Positions 40,773 to 49,969 of a stretch of DNA of 64,000 nucleotides are shown here, piece by piece. Every line of letters starts with the position of its first letter. The stretch's first letter is position 1. The notes under the pieces are model-generated. The model did not search any database, was not told the origin of the DNA, and saw nothing but the letters and a program-made list of their open reading frames with translations. The position numbers and the translations under genes were made by a program. Origin of the DNA: DASXTC01 sp036505635 (GTDB taxonomy: Bacteria > Acidobacteriota > Polarisedimenticolia > JACPZX01 > DASXTC01); the NCBI GenBank assembly GCA_036505635.1, contig DASXTC010000032.1, positions 62,001 through 126,000 on the forward strand, read 5' to 3'.

Positions 40773-41951
40773 TCAGAACAGATCCACGGCATCCGCGGGG
40801 GACGAACCCCAGGTCAGCGCCTGCACGGCGAACTGCGCGGACCATGTGTTCAGAAACGGACTATATCCGAACCTCGTCCGACGATAATGAAAACCGCCGC
40901 TGGCATGCTGGCACTGCAAGAGAAAATCGACGGCCGCCCGCGTGCGGGCCTCGTGAGTGCGGCCGGTGAGGCAGAAGAGCCGAACCGCCTGCGCGGCCGC
41001 GTCGCTCTGTCTCGGGCGCAGGATCGCATCGACCACGCGGCGCCGCGAGGCGGCCGGGGTCTTGTAATAGGACAGCCATCCACCATCATGCTCCTGGGCT
41101 CCGGCCAGCCAATCGATTCCTCTGCGGGCGGCGACCGCGAAACGCTCCTCGCGCAGAATGGCACCGGCGAAGAGAAGCCCCTCGCAGGCGTAGGCGTGCG
41201 CGTGCGAGAAGACGTATCGCGCCCCTGGACCGCTCCAGAACGCTCCGTCGGGGGCCTGCAGAGCCAGGGTGTGCTCGCACACCTTCAGCGCGGCTCGACG
41301 ATACTCCTCGCGGCCGCTGGCTGCGTGCAGCTCGAGCAGGGCGATGGCGTTCTTCGCGTGGATGCAGCTTCCATCTCCGAAGAAGCCCTCCGGATCGCGC
41401 AGCTCGCCTCCCTTCACCATCATGGCGAAGAACGAGCCATCCGCGCGTTGCAGTCCCAGGAGCCATCGCGCCGCGGCCATCGCGCTGTCCAGGTAGCCCT
41501 TCCCGGGACAGACCCTGTCGAACCGCGCCAGCCCGACGATGCACGCGGCGACATCGAAGGAGTAGGCGGACCAGGGAGCGTCCCTGTCCGCGGGATCCGG
41601 AAGATGCGGATACGCCCCGCTCTCCTGCTGGATCCTGACCAGGTAGTCGGCGGCATCCATCGCCGCCTTCCTGTGGATGTTGCTCTGACCGAGGCGCAGC
41701 AGGAACGTGAAGAGGCTTACCGCGTAACCGGTGATCTCCGTGTAGAGGCCCAGCGGGCGGCCGCGCCGCTTGTCGATCCCATGAAGCACGGCCCCATGGC
41801 CGGGAGACCCTGGACGGTCGACACGGATCGGTTCGGCCGTCTGCCAGGCAATGGCTCTCTCCAGCGCCTCCATTCGAGCGGCCCTTCCCATCCGATTGAA
41901 TGTCGTCACGACGCATAGTAACAACTCCGAAGCTGCTTCGGATCGCATCAC
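40773..41951 (-). CDS. Alpha/alpha-toroid protein with QW-like repeats
   Basis: The 392-residue protein contains five repeats of a pattern like W/L-L-x-x-Q-x-x-D/S-G-G/A-aromatic: LVRIQQESGAYPH, LLGLQRADGSFF, TLALQAPDGAFWSG, LAGAQEHDGGWLSYY and LLQCQHASGGFHYRR. These match the helix-repeat architecture of terpene cyclases, prenyltransferases and some glycan-active toroid proteins. The cyclase acid motif DxDD is absent, so it is probably not a squalene-type cyclase. In a polysaccharide locus it could be a glycan epimerase/lyase-like enzyme or a structural helper. It has no signal peptide, so it is likely cytoplasmic. Confidence 0.65.
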   Translation of the reverse strand: MMRSEAASELLLCVVTTFNRMGRAARMEALERAIAWQTAEPIRVDRPGSPGHGAVLHGIDKRRGRPLGLYTEITGYAVSLFTFLLRLGQSNIHRKAAMDAADYLVRIQQESGAYPHLPDPADRDAPWSAYSFDVAACIVGLARFDRVCPGKGYLDSAMAAARWLLGLQRADGSFFAMMVKGGELRDPEGFFGDGSCIHAKNAIALLELHAASGREEYRRAALKVCEHTLALQAPDGAFWSGPGARYVFSHAHAYACEGLLFAGAILREERFAVAARRGIDWLAGAQEHDGGWLSYYKTPAASRRRVVDAILRPRQSDAAAQAVRLFCLTGRTHEARTRAAVDFLLQCQHASGGFHYRRTRFGYSPFLNTWSAQFAVQALTWGSSPADAVDLF

Positions 41952-42035
41952 GGCATGCCGAGACGATCACATGAGCTCCGAGCTTGATGAGCGGCTCGCG
42001 TTATTCGGGTTGGGGCCCCGGGCATCGGCCTCCTG

Positions 42036-43520
42036 TCATCTCGATCTGAGGATTCCGACGATCGAGGCGGTCATCTCGGAGCCGCTCATCCGGTCTGCCA
42101 CCAGGGCGAAGCCAAGATACGTCGTCGCGCCCGCAAGAACCATCAAGGCGAGCGCCGCGGGCGCCGCAACGGGAGGCGCCCAGGCGCGGACCGCCATCAC
42201 CGCGAGGTACGTCGCGCCGGATGCGGCGGCCGGGATCCCGAAGACCCGCAGGTAGCCGCCCGGCTCGGCGGCCACGAGGCGGCCCACGCCGCGCAGCAGA
42301 TACAGCGTCGAGAGAGATGCAGCCAGGACCGTGACGGCGGCCGCCCCCTCTATCCCGGCGAAAATGGTCGCCGGCGCCAGCGTAAGCGCGATGAAGGCCA
42401 GGCGGAAGATGGTAACGCGTACCGCCAGGTCGGGTCGGCCGATTCCGCTGGCGACGGTGCCGCACGTCTGTTCCAACGCGGTCGCGACTCCCAGGAGGCA
42501 CAGGATCTGGAACGTGAGGGTCATCGGGATCCACCGGTCGCCGAACACGACAGGGATCATCTCCGGGGCCGTCGCGGCCAGCCCGACGGCGACCGGGAAG
42601 GAGACGATCGAGATCAGCCCCATCAGGCGGATGTATGCGTTTCGCACGCGCTCCGGCTCCTCCTGGACGCGCGCGAACGCGGGGAAGGCGACGGGCGCGA
42701 CCACCATCTGGACGAGCATCGCCGGCATGGTGGCCAGTCGGGAGGCGAACGTGTAGAGGCCCAGGCTCGTGGTGTCCCGCAGGCGTCCCACGGCGACCCG
42801 ATCGATCTGCTGCACGACGTAGGAGAGAATCTCGTACCGGAACACGTGCTTGCCGAAGGAGCGGAGCTCGCGGGCGCGGGCCAGGTCGAACCCGAAGCGC
42901 GGGAGGTGAGGGGCGGCGACGTAGCTCGTGATCACGAGAATGCCGGTGCCGATCAGGTAGCCGAAGACCAGAGCCCAGACGGAGCGCAGGTGCCAGGCCA
43001 GAACAGCGGTCACGACCAGATCCACGAAGTTGCCGATCAGGCTGGGCAGCCCGTATCGCACCATCTTCAGGTCCCGCTCGAGCAGGCTCCAGGCCGGGCT
43101 CGCGAATCCCAGCAGGAGGAACCGGATGGAGAGGATCCTGAGGATAGGCACCGCGTCGGGCGTCCTGAAGAAGCTCCCCATAGCCGGAGCGATCGCGACG
43201 ACGAGCCCCGCGAGAAAGATGCCGCGAACCACGGAGACGGTCCAGAAAGTCGGGAGGTAGGAGTGCGCCTCCTCGCGTCGCTGCACGATGGCCTGGCTGA
43301 ATCCGGTCTGCGAGAGGACCTCAGCGGCGGTGATGGCGATGAAGGCAAGCCCCATGAGCCCGAACTCTCGGGGCTCGAGAAACCGAGCCAGGATGAGAGT
43401 GCGCACGAGCACGAAAAGGTGCATGAGGGCGACAATGAAGACCAGGGAGGTTCCCGCGCGGACGCTCTGGTGCGTCAGCCCGGGCATCGCCGCCTGTGGC
43501 GGCGCGGCCGGCTCAGACAT
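42036..43520 (-). CDS. Polysaccharide flippase (Wzx-type, MOP superfamily)
   Basis: The 494-residue membrane protein has about 12-14 hydrophobic spans. It begins with a Wzx-like stretch (TSLVFIVALMHLFVLVRTLILARFLEPREFGLMGLAFI) that matches lipopolysaccharide/O-antigen flippases. It should move undecaprenyl-pyrophosphate-linked repeat units to the periplasmic face, where the ligase/polymerase at 43809 would act. It heads the leftward cluster, which also holds the toroid protein, methyltransferase, epimerase and glycosyltransferase genes. Start ATG 43520 is divergent from the ligase gene. Confidence 0.9.
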   Translation of the reverse strand: MSEPAAPPQAAMPGLTHQSVRAGTSLVFIVALMHLFVLVRTLILARFLEPREFGLMGLAFIAITAAEVLSQTGFSQAIVQRREEAHSYLPTFWTVSVVRGIFLAGLVVAIAPAMGSFFRTPDAVPILRILSIRFLLLGFASPAWSLLERDLKMVRYGLPSLIGNFVDLVVTAVLAWHLRSVWALVFGYLIGTGILVITSYVAAPHLPRFGFDLARARELRSFGKHVFRYEILSYVVQQIDRVAVGRLRDTTSLGLYTFASRLATMPAMLVQMVVAPVAFPAFARVQEEPERVRNAYIRLMGLISIVSFPVAVGLAATAPEMIPVVFGDRWIPMTLTFQILCLLGVATALEQTCGTVASGIGRPDLAVRVTIFRLAFIALTLAPATIFAGIEGAAAVTVLAASLSTLYLLRGVGRLVAAEPGGYLRVFGIPAAASGATYLAVMAVRAWAPPVAAPAALALMVLAGATTYLGFALVADRMSGSEMTASIVGILRSR

Positions 43521-43701
43521 TGAATGGCTGCGTCACGCGAGGCCTCCCCGTCCGGCCGCGGCGAGAAGGGGCTCCACTTCTCACCGCTCTTGCCGCGCAG
43601 GCAGGATAACATCGATCCCGTCATCTCTCGGGCAGGTGACGCCCGCAGTCGTGGTCTGCACCCATGTGAAGGGGAGGACTGAGGCGAAATACCCGGCCGG
43701 G

Positions 43702-43730
43702 TTGTCACCCTCGCGGTTAGATCGTACTCT
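43702..43730 (+). promoter_or_regulatory. Possible promoter of the O-antigen ligase gene
   Basis: TTGTCA (43702-43707) and TACTCT (43725-43730) with a 17-base spacer, about 80 bases before the start codon. Confidence 0.35.
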
Positions 43731-43808
43731 TGGGTATCGCGCGAAACCGGGTGCAGAGGCTGGGCTTAAAGGGGCTGCCGAATTCCATGATGCCGGGGAG
43801 GAGATCGG

Positions 43809-45359
43809 ATGGCTGACCCCGATCCGAGGAGACAGATCGCCTACGAGCTGCGAGCGCCCGTCTCGGGGATGGGGCTCAAGGATCCGCGGTCCGCCGCGCT
43901 GTTCTGGGCGATCGGGAGCATCCTGCTCGGCATCCTGATCATGGCGCTGCTGATAACCGGAGAGATCCGGATTCTGACGTTGATCCTGATCAGCCTCCTG
44001 GGGCTCGTCTCGCTCTCACCGCGGCGGGGCATCTACATCCTCACCCTTTTTCTGCCGTTCATGTACGCCATCAGGCGTTGGGTGCTCACGTACGAGGAGT
44101 TCTCGCGGCGCGATCCGATCCTTCTCTTTCCAGTCATCGTCACGGTTGCGATATTCGCCGGCGTGATTCTCTTCGATGGCCAGCGCATCTTTCACTACTT
44201 CCGGCACAGCCCGCTCCTGAAGGCGTGCAGCCTTCTCGTGGGCGTCTTCGTGTTCCAGATGGTGAATCCGCTGCAGGGGAATCTCCTGGTCGGCCTGGTG
44301 GGCGGAATGTTCTTCATCACGCCGGCACTGTGGGCCTTCCTGGGCCTGGGGATCGACAAGGAGACCGTCCAGCGGCTGTTGAGAATCGTCACGGTCATCG
44401 GCACCATCACCGCGATCTACGGGATCTACCAGCATTTCTTCGGGCTGAGCGACGTCGAGAACTACGAGGTCAAGGCCAAGGGGTTTTACAAGGCATTCGG
44501 CCTCCATTCGAACGTAAGGGTCATGTCGACCTTCGCGAGCCTCGTCGACTTCTCGCGCTACCTCACGATATCCGGGTTCCTGGCCTTCGCCTGGTTCTGG
44601 CGGCAGAAGCGGGGGCTGCTCATGTTGGGGATAGTCGCGCTGCACCTGTTTGCGCTGTTGTTCACCGCCTCGCGGACCTCCTATCTCGTGCTCTTTTTCA
44701 GCTGCGCGATGCTCATGGTCATCAGCGGCACGAACGTGCGCGCGATCGCCGTGCGGGGCCTGGCCATAGTGCTGGCAGCGGTGGTCCTGTACGGGGTGCT
44801 GTACCAGTATGACCCGCACGTCGTGTACAACCAGCAGTTTTCGACCAACCCGTATGTCGTCCACACGGTGTCAGGGATCACCCATCCCACCGAGGAGGGT
44901 TCCTTCAAGACGCGCCTGAAGGCATGGACCAAGGTTACCGTGACGACCTTCACCACTAACATGGCCGGACACGGTCTCGGCAGCACGGTCACATCGGCCA
45001 CCGGGAAGTTCGAGGGAGGGGAGTTCTATGAGGTCGACTCGTACTTCTTCGAGCTGTTCTGGGGGAGCGGGCTTCCGGCGCCCGTGCTGTTCATTGTCAT
45101 CGGCACGATGTCGCTGCGCGGTCTCGTAAAGCTGCGCCTCGTGAGGCCGGAAGAGTACCTCTACAAGGTCTGCTTCGGCCTCATGTGCGGGGCCTTCTTG
45201 AGCAGCGTCTTCGGAATCTCGCTACGCGACACCATCTCGGGCCCGCTGGGGTGGCTCCTCATCGGATGGACAGCACGCGAATTGGTCGCGAGCAGGGAGG
45301 TTGCCCTCGCAGGCGTGGCGGCCGCGGCCACGACCGGCCCCGCCGCCGTTTCCGCGTAG
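43809..45359 (+). CDS. O-antigen ligase/polymerase family membrane protein
   Basis: The 516-residue protein has about 11-12 membrane spans and a large loop before the last ones, as in the WaaL/Wzy (Wzy_C) group. The loop (about residues 325-400) includes HPTEEGSFKTRLKAW and AGHGLGSTVTS, resembling the ligase H[NS]-x-x and glycine-rich features of this family. It would polymerise repeat units or attach them to an acceptor in the periplasm. Whether ligase or polymerase cannot be decided by eye. The ribosome binding site GGGGAGGAG is strong. The YdcF-like gene follows 21 bases later. Confidence 0.85.
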   Translation: MADPDPRRQIAYELRAPVSGMGLKDPRSAALFWAIGSILLGILIMALLITGEIRILTLILISLLGLVSLSPRRGIYILTLFLPFMYAIRRWVLTYEEFSRRDPILLFPVIVTVAIFAGVILFDGQRIFHYFRHSPLLKACSLLVGVFVFQMVNPLQGNLLVGLVGGMFFITPALWAFLGLGIDKETVQRLLRIVTVIGTITAIYGIYQHFFGLSDVENYEVKAKGFYKAFGLHSNVRVMSTFASLVDFSRYLTISGFLAFAWFWRQKRGLLMLGIVALHLFALLFTASRTSYLVLFFSCAMLMVISGTNVRAIAVRGLAIVLAAVVLYGVLYQYDPHVVYNQQFSTNPYVVHTVSGITHPTEEGSFKTRLKAWTKVTVTTFTTNMAGHGLGSTVTSATGKFEGGEFYEVDSYFFELFWGSGLPAPVLFIVIGTMSLRGLVKLRLVRPEEYLYKVCFGLMCGAFLSSVFGISLRDTISGPLGWLLIGWTARELVASREVALAGVAAAATTGPAAVSA

Positions 45360-45380
45360 CCGGAAGCCGAGGGCGCGCCC

Positions 45381-46013
45381 ATGGGTCGAATCAGCCGGAG
45401 GAGCCTGGCAGCAGCGTGTGCCGGCCTTGGCACCGCAGGCCTCCTCCTGCTCCTTTTCGAATGGCCCGGGCTGCGGGGGGCGACCGCCTGGCTCTGCGCA
45501 GGGGAGCCGCCCGTCGCCTCCGACCTGCTGGTCGTTCTGGCGGGCGGGTCCGGGGAGCGCCTCGCAACCGCGCTGGAGGTGTACCGGGCCGGTCTGGCTC
45601 CCGCGATTCTCATCACTGACGGGTTCGGATTCGCCGACAAAGACATGAGGTATCTGAACGAGCGGGGGGTGCCGGCGCGCTCCCTGATGGCGCCGCTGAG
45701 GCCCGCGACCTCGACTTACGAGGATGCGCTGACCATCAGGCAAGTTGTTCTCAGAGAGAACCTTAAGTCGATTCTGGTCGTCACGTCCCCCTACCACTGC
45801 CGCAGGGCGCGCCTCATCCTGAAGCGGGTGGTCGGCTCCCTGGGGGTGAGGATCACCGTAACGCCTTCGGTGACCCTCTACATGGACCTCGGGCACTGGT
45901 GGCGCTCGCGCCAGGGATGGATCACAGTACCGGGAGAGTTTCCCAAGCTCCTATGGGCCTGGGTCACGGTGCCGACCGTTCCGGCTGTCGGAGATGCCGG
46001 CCTCCGGAAATGA
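45381..46013 (+). CDS. YdcF/SanA-like DUF218 protein
   Basis: The 210-residue protein has an N-terminal membrane anchor (residues about 5-28) and a DUF218 domain: DLLVVLAGGSGERL, LITDGFG, TYEDALTIRQV and LVVTSPYHCRRARLILKRV. Family members (YdcF, ElyC/SanA) are envelope proteins tied to lipid-carrier metabolism and cell-wall integrity; the reaction is not settled. Its place between the ligase and the WecA-like transferase supports a role in handling undecaprenyl-linked intermediates (inference). Most of the protein should lie in the periplasm. Confidence 0.85.
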   Translation: MGRISRRSLAAACAGLGTAGLLLLLFEWPGLRGATAWLCAGEPPVASDLLVVLAGGSGERLATALEVYRAGLAPAILITDGFGFADKDMRYLNERGVPARSLMAPLRPATSTYEDALTIRQVVLRENLKSILVVTSPYHCRRARLILKRVVGSLGVRITVTPSVTLYMDLGHWWRSRQGWITVPGEFPKLLWAWVTVPTVPAVGDAGLRK

Positions 46014-46023
46014 CTGGAAGTCC

Positions 46024-46052
46024 TTGACCTGTCGGCAGATTCACGGTATATA
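46024..46052 (+). promoter_or_regulatory. Sigma-70-type promoter of the WecA-like gene
   Basis: TTGACC (46024-46029) and TATATA (46047-46052) with a 17-base spacer, placing the transcript start about 95 bases before the chosen ATG 46152. Confidence 0.6.
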
Positions 46053-46151
46053 GCAGCGACCGTTCCCTCGACTATCGTGGTGGAAACCGCGTCCCGCGAG
46101 GATTCTGCCCAATCCCGTGGCAGGCGGGGCATCGAATCCGGGGCTAGATCG

Positions 46152-47714
46152 ATGCTGACCTACACGCTTCTGTTCATCACCTCGGCGGTCCTTTCCTTCC
46201 TTCTGGCGTACCCCGTCCGCTCGCTGGCGCTCGTGCTCAATGTCGTGGACCATCCCGAGAAACGGAAGATGCATCAGATCCCGATCCCCTTGATGGGGGG
46301 CCTCGGGATCTTCATCTCCTTTGCCGTGGTATCGGCTTTCGCCCTTCTCTGGGGATCCGACCTCCAGCAGGGCCATATGAGGTCGTACCTTGGCATGCTG
46401 GCTGGATCGGCCCTGGTGATCCTGCTGGGTATCTACGACGATGCGCGCGGGTTGAAGGCCCCGGTCAAGTTCGTGGGCCAGACCCTGGCCGCGCTGGTTG
46501 TCGTGACCACCGGGGATCGCGTCGAGATGTTCACGAACCCCCTGGGTGACACGTTCCGCATGGGGTGGCTGGGCATCCCTCTAGCCGTTTTCTGGATCGT
46601 GGGGGTCACCAACGCCGTCAACCTGATCGATGGACTCGACGGGCTGGCGGTCGGGATCTGCGGCATCGCGGCGCTGGGCCTTTTCGCCATCGCGGCACCT
46701 GAGAACGCCTTCGTCGCCACACTGACGATCATCCTGGCGGGCGCGGCCCTCGGGTTTCTGAAGCACAATTTCTATCCGGCGCGCCTTTTCCTGGGTGACA
46801 CAGGCTCCATGTTCATCGGATTTTCCCTCGCCGTCATCGGACTTCATGGCTCATTCAAGTCGACGACGGCCACCATGTTGTTTCTGCCTATCATCGTCCT
46901 GGGGATCCCGATCTTCGACACGTTTTTCGCGATCCTGCGCCGGGCCAAGAGGCGCGTGAGCCCCTTCAAGGCCGACCGGGAGCACATTCATCACCGCCTC
47001 GTGCGGATCGGGCTGCACCACCGCAGCGTGGTCCTCGTGCTCTACTTCGTGTGCGCCTACCTGGCCCTCACCGCCTACAGCATCGCGCAGTTCCCGTACC
47101 AGACCGCGTTTCTCTTCCTCATCCTTCTGACGATTGGAGGCATCATCGGCGTGCGGGCGCTTCAGTTCATCGAGGAGAGACTCGAGACCGGTCTAGCCCC
47201 GGCCCACTCGGGGGGCGGTCATGTCGCCATCTCCAACGGAAAGGCGCGCAATGGGCGAGGCGCGAACGGCTCGTCGCGCCAGTGGGGGGGGGATTTCCAC
47301 ACGATGGTCTGTGAGGTGGGCGGTTTCAGGGAAGGCATGCATGAGCCTGCCGGGCGGCTGAGCCTCTGCGCGGACATCGAGAGCATGCTCTTGCGCCGCG
47401 TGCGGGTTCACGCCGTGGTGGCGGAGCCGTCGGCGCCGGGGCATCTGCTCCTCATCGTGAGGACCGAGAAGCTCAAGCCCGCGATGGCCGCCCTCGTGAG
47501 GGACGGTCTGGCCTGGTATCTCGAAGAACATCGCCAGCGCTTCTCGGAGGAGCCGGACTTTCCGCGGATCCGCTGGATCGGAACCGGCCTGTCGGAGGCG
47601 ACCCCGGAAGGGGCCAGCTCGGTCGGCGGCAGCTGGGCCGGCAGCGAGGCCTCCACGCAGGGGCGCGAGTCGCCGCCGTTGAGGGCGGGGCCCGCGGGGC
47701 TGGTGGGATCCTGA
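46152..47714 (+). CDS. WecA/MraY-like sugar-phosphate transferase with C-terminal extension
   Basis: From ATG 46152 the product is 520 residues. The first 340 are a WecA-type membrane enzyme: DHPEKRKMHQIPIPLMGGLG, LLGIYDDARGLKAP with the Asp pair, NLIDGLDGLAVG, FLGDTGSMFIG and the HIHHRL motif near residue 278. It should start each repeat unit by adding a sugar-1-phosphate (typically GlcNAc-1-P) to undecaprenyl phosphate. Residues about 340-520 are an added cytoplasmic part: a flexible Gly/Arg/Ser linker, a compact-looking region with alternating hydrophobics (about 383-480), and a Ser/Gly-rich tail. Typical WecA lacks this. An alternative GTG start at 46077 would add 25 residues. Confidence 0.9.
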   Translation: MLTYTLLFITSAVLSFLLAYPVRSLALVLNVVDHPEKRKMHQIPIPLMGGLGIFISFAVVSAFALLWGSDLQQGHMRSYLGMLAGSALVILLGIYDDARGLKAPVKFVGQTLAALVVVTTGDRVEMFTNPLGDTFRMGWLGIPLAVFWIVGVTNAVNLIDGLDGLAVGICGIAALGLFAIAAPENAFVATLTIILAGAALGFLKHNFYPARLFLGDTGSMFIGFSLAVIGLHGSFKSTTATMLFLPIIVLGIPIFDTFFAILRRAKRRVSPFKADREHIHHRLVRIGLHHRSVVLVLYFVCAYLALTAYSIAQFPYQTAFLFLILLTIGGIIGVRALQFIEERLETGLAPAHSGGGHVAISNGKARNGRGANGSSRQWGGDFHTMVCEVGGFREGMHEPAGRLSLCADIESMLLRRVRVHAVVAEPSAPGHLLLIVRTEKLKPAMAALVRDGLAWYLEEHRQRFSEEPDFPRIRWIGTGLSEATPEGASSVGGSWAGSEASTQGRESPPLRAGPAGLVGS

Positions 47715-47742
47715 AAGCTCGAGCCCGGCCGGCGCCCGTTCC

Positions 47743-47771
47743 TTGCCTGGCCCCGGATCCGGTGATACATT
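47743..47771 (+). promoter_or_regulatory. Sigma-70-type promoter of the Wzc-like gene
   Basis: TTGCCT (47743-47748) and TACATT (47766-47771) with a 17-base spacer, about 70 bases before ATG 47840. Confidence 0.55.
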
Positions 47772-47839
47772 GAACGCCTGCCTGGACAATCGGTAGTGAT
47801 TTCGACAAGCCGCGAGAAGCGAGCGTCGCAGGGGAGCTC

Positions 47840-49954
47840 ATGCAGCAGGATGAGATAGGCCTACAGCATTACTTCGAAGTCCTCTGGCGGCGCAGGTGGC
47901 TGATCACCGCCGTCTTCACCATCGTCGTGTCCCTGTCCGCCATCGGGATCCTGCTCAGCAAGACGACCTACAAGGTTCATTCGCTCGTTGCGGTCAAGAA
48001 CCAGATCTACTATCGCGCTCCCATCATGAGCTTCTCCGAAGGGACCGAGACTCCCGCCACAACCCTGAACGGGGAGTCGTACATCCCGGTCATCAATGGC
48101 CTGCCCTTCGCCGAGAAGGTGGCGGAGAACCTGCTCCTGGATGGGATGCCCCTCGATGCGCTGGAGGTGGCGGCCGCCATCAAGGGTGAGTTCCAGCAAC
48201 CCGATCTGGTACTGATTCACGCCAGCAGCATCGTGCCCGAGAAGGCCGTGGCGATCGCCAACGCGGCGGCCGCCGTCTTCGTCGCCGACACCAAGGCCGT
48301 GGTCACCCAGGAGCTGGACAACGGCCGGGACTCCGCGATGGCGTTTCAGGCCAAATACAAGAAGGAGCTCGAGGACCTCGAAAAGGAGATCGCTCAGTTC
48401 CGGCGCGCGATGGGTTTCGTCGACATCAACAGCGAGATGGAGGGGCTCAGGGAGAAGGCTGCCCGTTTCGAGGGCTCCCGCGGCGAGGTGATCACCAAGC
48501 TCGAGATCGCCCAGAGCCACAAGCGAGACCTCCTGACGCTGGCGAGGGCGGGAAGCTCGGGCGAGCTGAACCTGGACGATCCGCGCGTCGAACAGTACCG
48601 CGGGCTCCAACAGTCGCTCACCGAAGCCCGCGTGAGATACACGGACGATCATCCCGCCATGAAGAACCTGCTCCACGAGATCGAGGGGATCGAGAATCGT
48701 CTCAAGGGGGCAATCGCGCGCACCGGGAGCAACATGACGCCCGAGGCGTTCCTTACCCTCAAGGAGGATCTGGCGAGGACCGACGCCGAGATCGTCGACC
48801 TGCAGACCGCGATCGCCTCCTGGACACGTCAGATTGAAGAGATCCGCCACTCTCTGGAGGGGTATCCCGAGAAACTGGCGCAGCTCCAGGGCATGCAGTC
48901 AAGGCAGGCCTCGGCGCAGGAGAGCTACAAATCGTGGTCCAACAGGCTGCAGGAGATCGAGTTCAAGAAGTCGATGGTGCCGGGCAACGCCGAGATCCTC
49001 GACCGCGCCGTGAAACCCAGCCCCGCCATCAGCAAGCCGACCTCGCTCGTGATCGCGTTTCTGGTCAGCCTGATGCTGGCGTTTGGCATCGGCTTCCTCA
49101 TCGAGTTCGCCGACACCACGCTGCGGTCGCCCGAGGAGATCACCGGGATGATTGGTCTGGGTTACCTTGGTGGGATCTCCAAGGTGAAGGAGCCGCGATC
49201 GGTGGTCTTCGCGGACGGCAAGCCGACCAACCAGATCGCGGAAGCCTACACGCGGATTTACTCCAACATCAGGTTTGCGGAGGTCGAGAGCCCGCTGCAT
49301 TCGATCCTCATCACATCGGCCTGCAAGGGCGAGGGCAAGTCCACCACTCTGGTCAACCTGGCGTGCGCCATCGCGGCTGCCGGCAAGCGGGTCATCATCG
49401 TGGACACCGATCTGAGGAACCCCACGCTTTTGAGGATTCTGGGGCTCAAGTACGCCACCGGGCTGACCTCCGTGCTCGCGGGCGAGGCCTCGCTCGACGA
49501 GGCTCTCCAGCCGTCGGGCCATCCCGGTCTGACCGTCCTGCCCGCCGGCCCCATCCCGCCCAATCCGGCCGAGCTGCTGCACTCCCAGCGGATGAAGGAG
49601 ATGATCGAGGAGCTGGAGAGCCGGTGCGACCTCGTCATTTTCGACAGCCCACCGACGCTGCTGGTGGCGGACGCCATGCTGCTGGGCGGCGGGCTCGACG
49701 CGGCGATCATCGTCGCCGAATCGGGCGGCGTGTCGAGAAGGGCCGTTCAGCAGGTGAAAGAGTCCCTGCAGATGTCCAAGACGAGGATCCTCGGCGTCAT
49801 CCTCAACAAGATCCTCGAGAGTCCGGGCTCGTACTACAACTACTACTCCTACTACAAGTACTACAAGGAGCCCGAAGGGGAGCCACAGACCACCATCGGG
49901 TGGATCAAGGGTGGTCTGGGGTCGATTCGTCGCTCGGTGGGCGGCAGATCCTGA
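47840..49954 (+). CDS. Wzc-type polysaccharide co-polymerase with fused BY-kinase
   Basis: The 704-residue protein combines a chain-length/co-polymerase part with a bacterial tyrosine kinase. A first span (about 22-42) and a second near residue 400 flank a large coiled-coil periplasmic region. The cytoplasmic kinase has Walker A SACKGEGKST (near 497), Walker A' VIIVDTDLRNPT and Walker B LVIFDSPP. The C-terminus holds eight tyrosines in a dozen residues (YYNYYSYYKYY, about 665-677), the autophosphorylation cluster of Wzc/CapB. Phosphorylation cycles there control polymer length and export through Wza, probably the product at 35121. GGGGAG precedes the ATG. Confidence 0.95.
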   Translation: MQQDEIGLQHYFEVLWRRRWLITAVFTIVVSLSAIGILLSKTTYKVHSLVAVKNQIYYRAPIMSFSEGTETPATTLNGESYIPVINGLPFAEKVAENLLLDGMPLDALEVAAAIKGEFQQPDLVLIHASSIVPEKAVAIANAAAAVFVADTKAVVTQELDNGRDSAMAFQAKYKKELEDLEKEIAQFRRAMGFVDINSEMEGLREKAARFEGSRGEVITKLEIAQSHKRDLLTLARAGSSGELNLDDPRVEQYRGLQQSLTEARVRYTDDHPAMKNLLHEIEGIENRLKGAIARTGSNMTPEAFLTLKEDLARTDAEIVDLQTAIASWTRQIEEIRHSLEGYPEKLAQLQGMQSRQASAQESYKSWSNRLQEIEFKKSMVPGNAEILDRAVKPSPAISKPTSLVIAFLVSLMLAFGIGFLIEFADTTLRSPEEITGMIGLGYLGGISKVKEPRSVVFADGKPTNQIAEAYTRIYSNIRFAEVESPLHSILITSACKGEGKSTTLVNLACAIAAAGKRVIIVDTDLRNPTLLRILGLKYATGLTSVLAGEASLDEALQPSGHPGLTVLPAGPIPPNPAELLHSQRMKEMIEELESRCDLVIFDSPPTLLVADAMLLGGGLDAAIIVAESGGVSRRAVQQVKESLQMSKTRILGVILNKILESPGSYYNYYSYYKYYKEPEGEPQTTIGWIKGGLGSIRRSVGGRS

Positions 49955-49969
49955 TGCCGCGGCGCCGGG

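Noticed and set aside
39591..41918. 775-codon plus-strand frame opposite wecB, methyltransferase and toroid genes
   Set aside because: It crosses three recognisable minus-strand genes and shows no domain.
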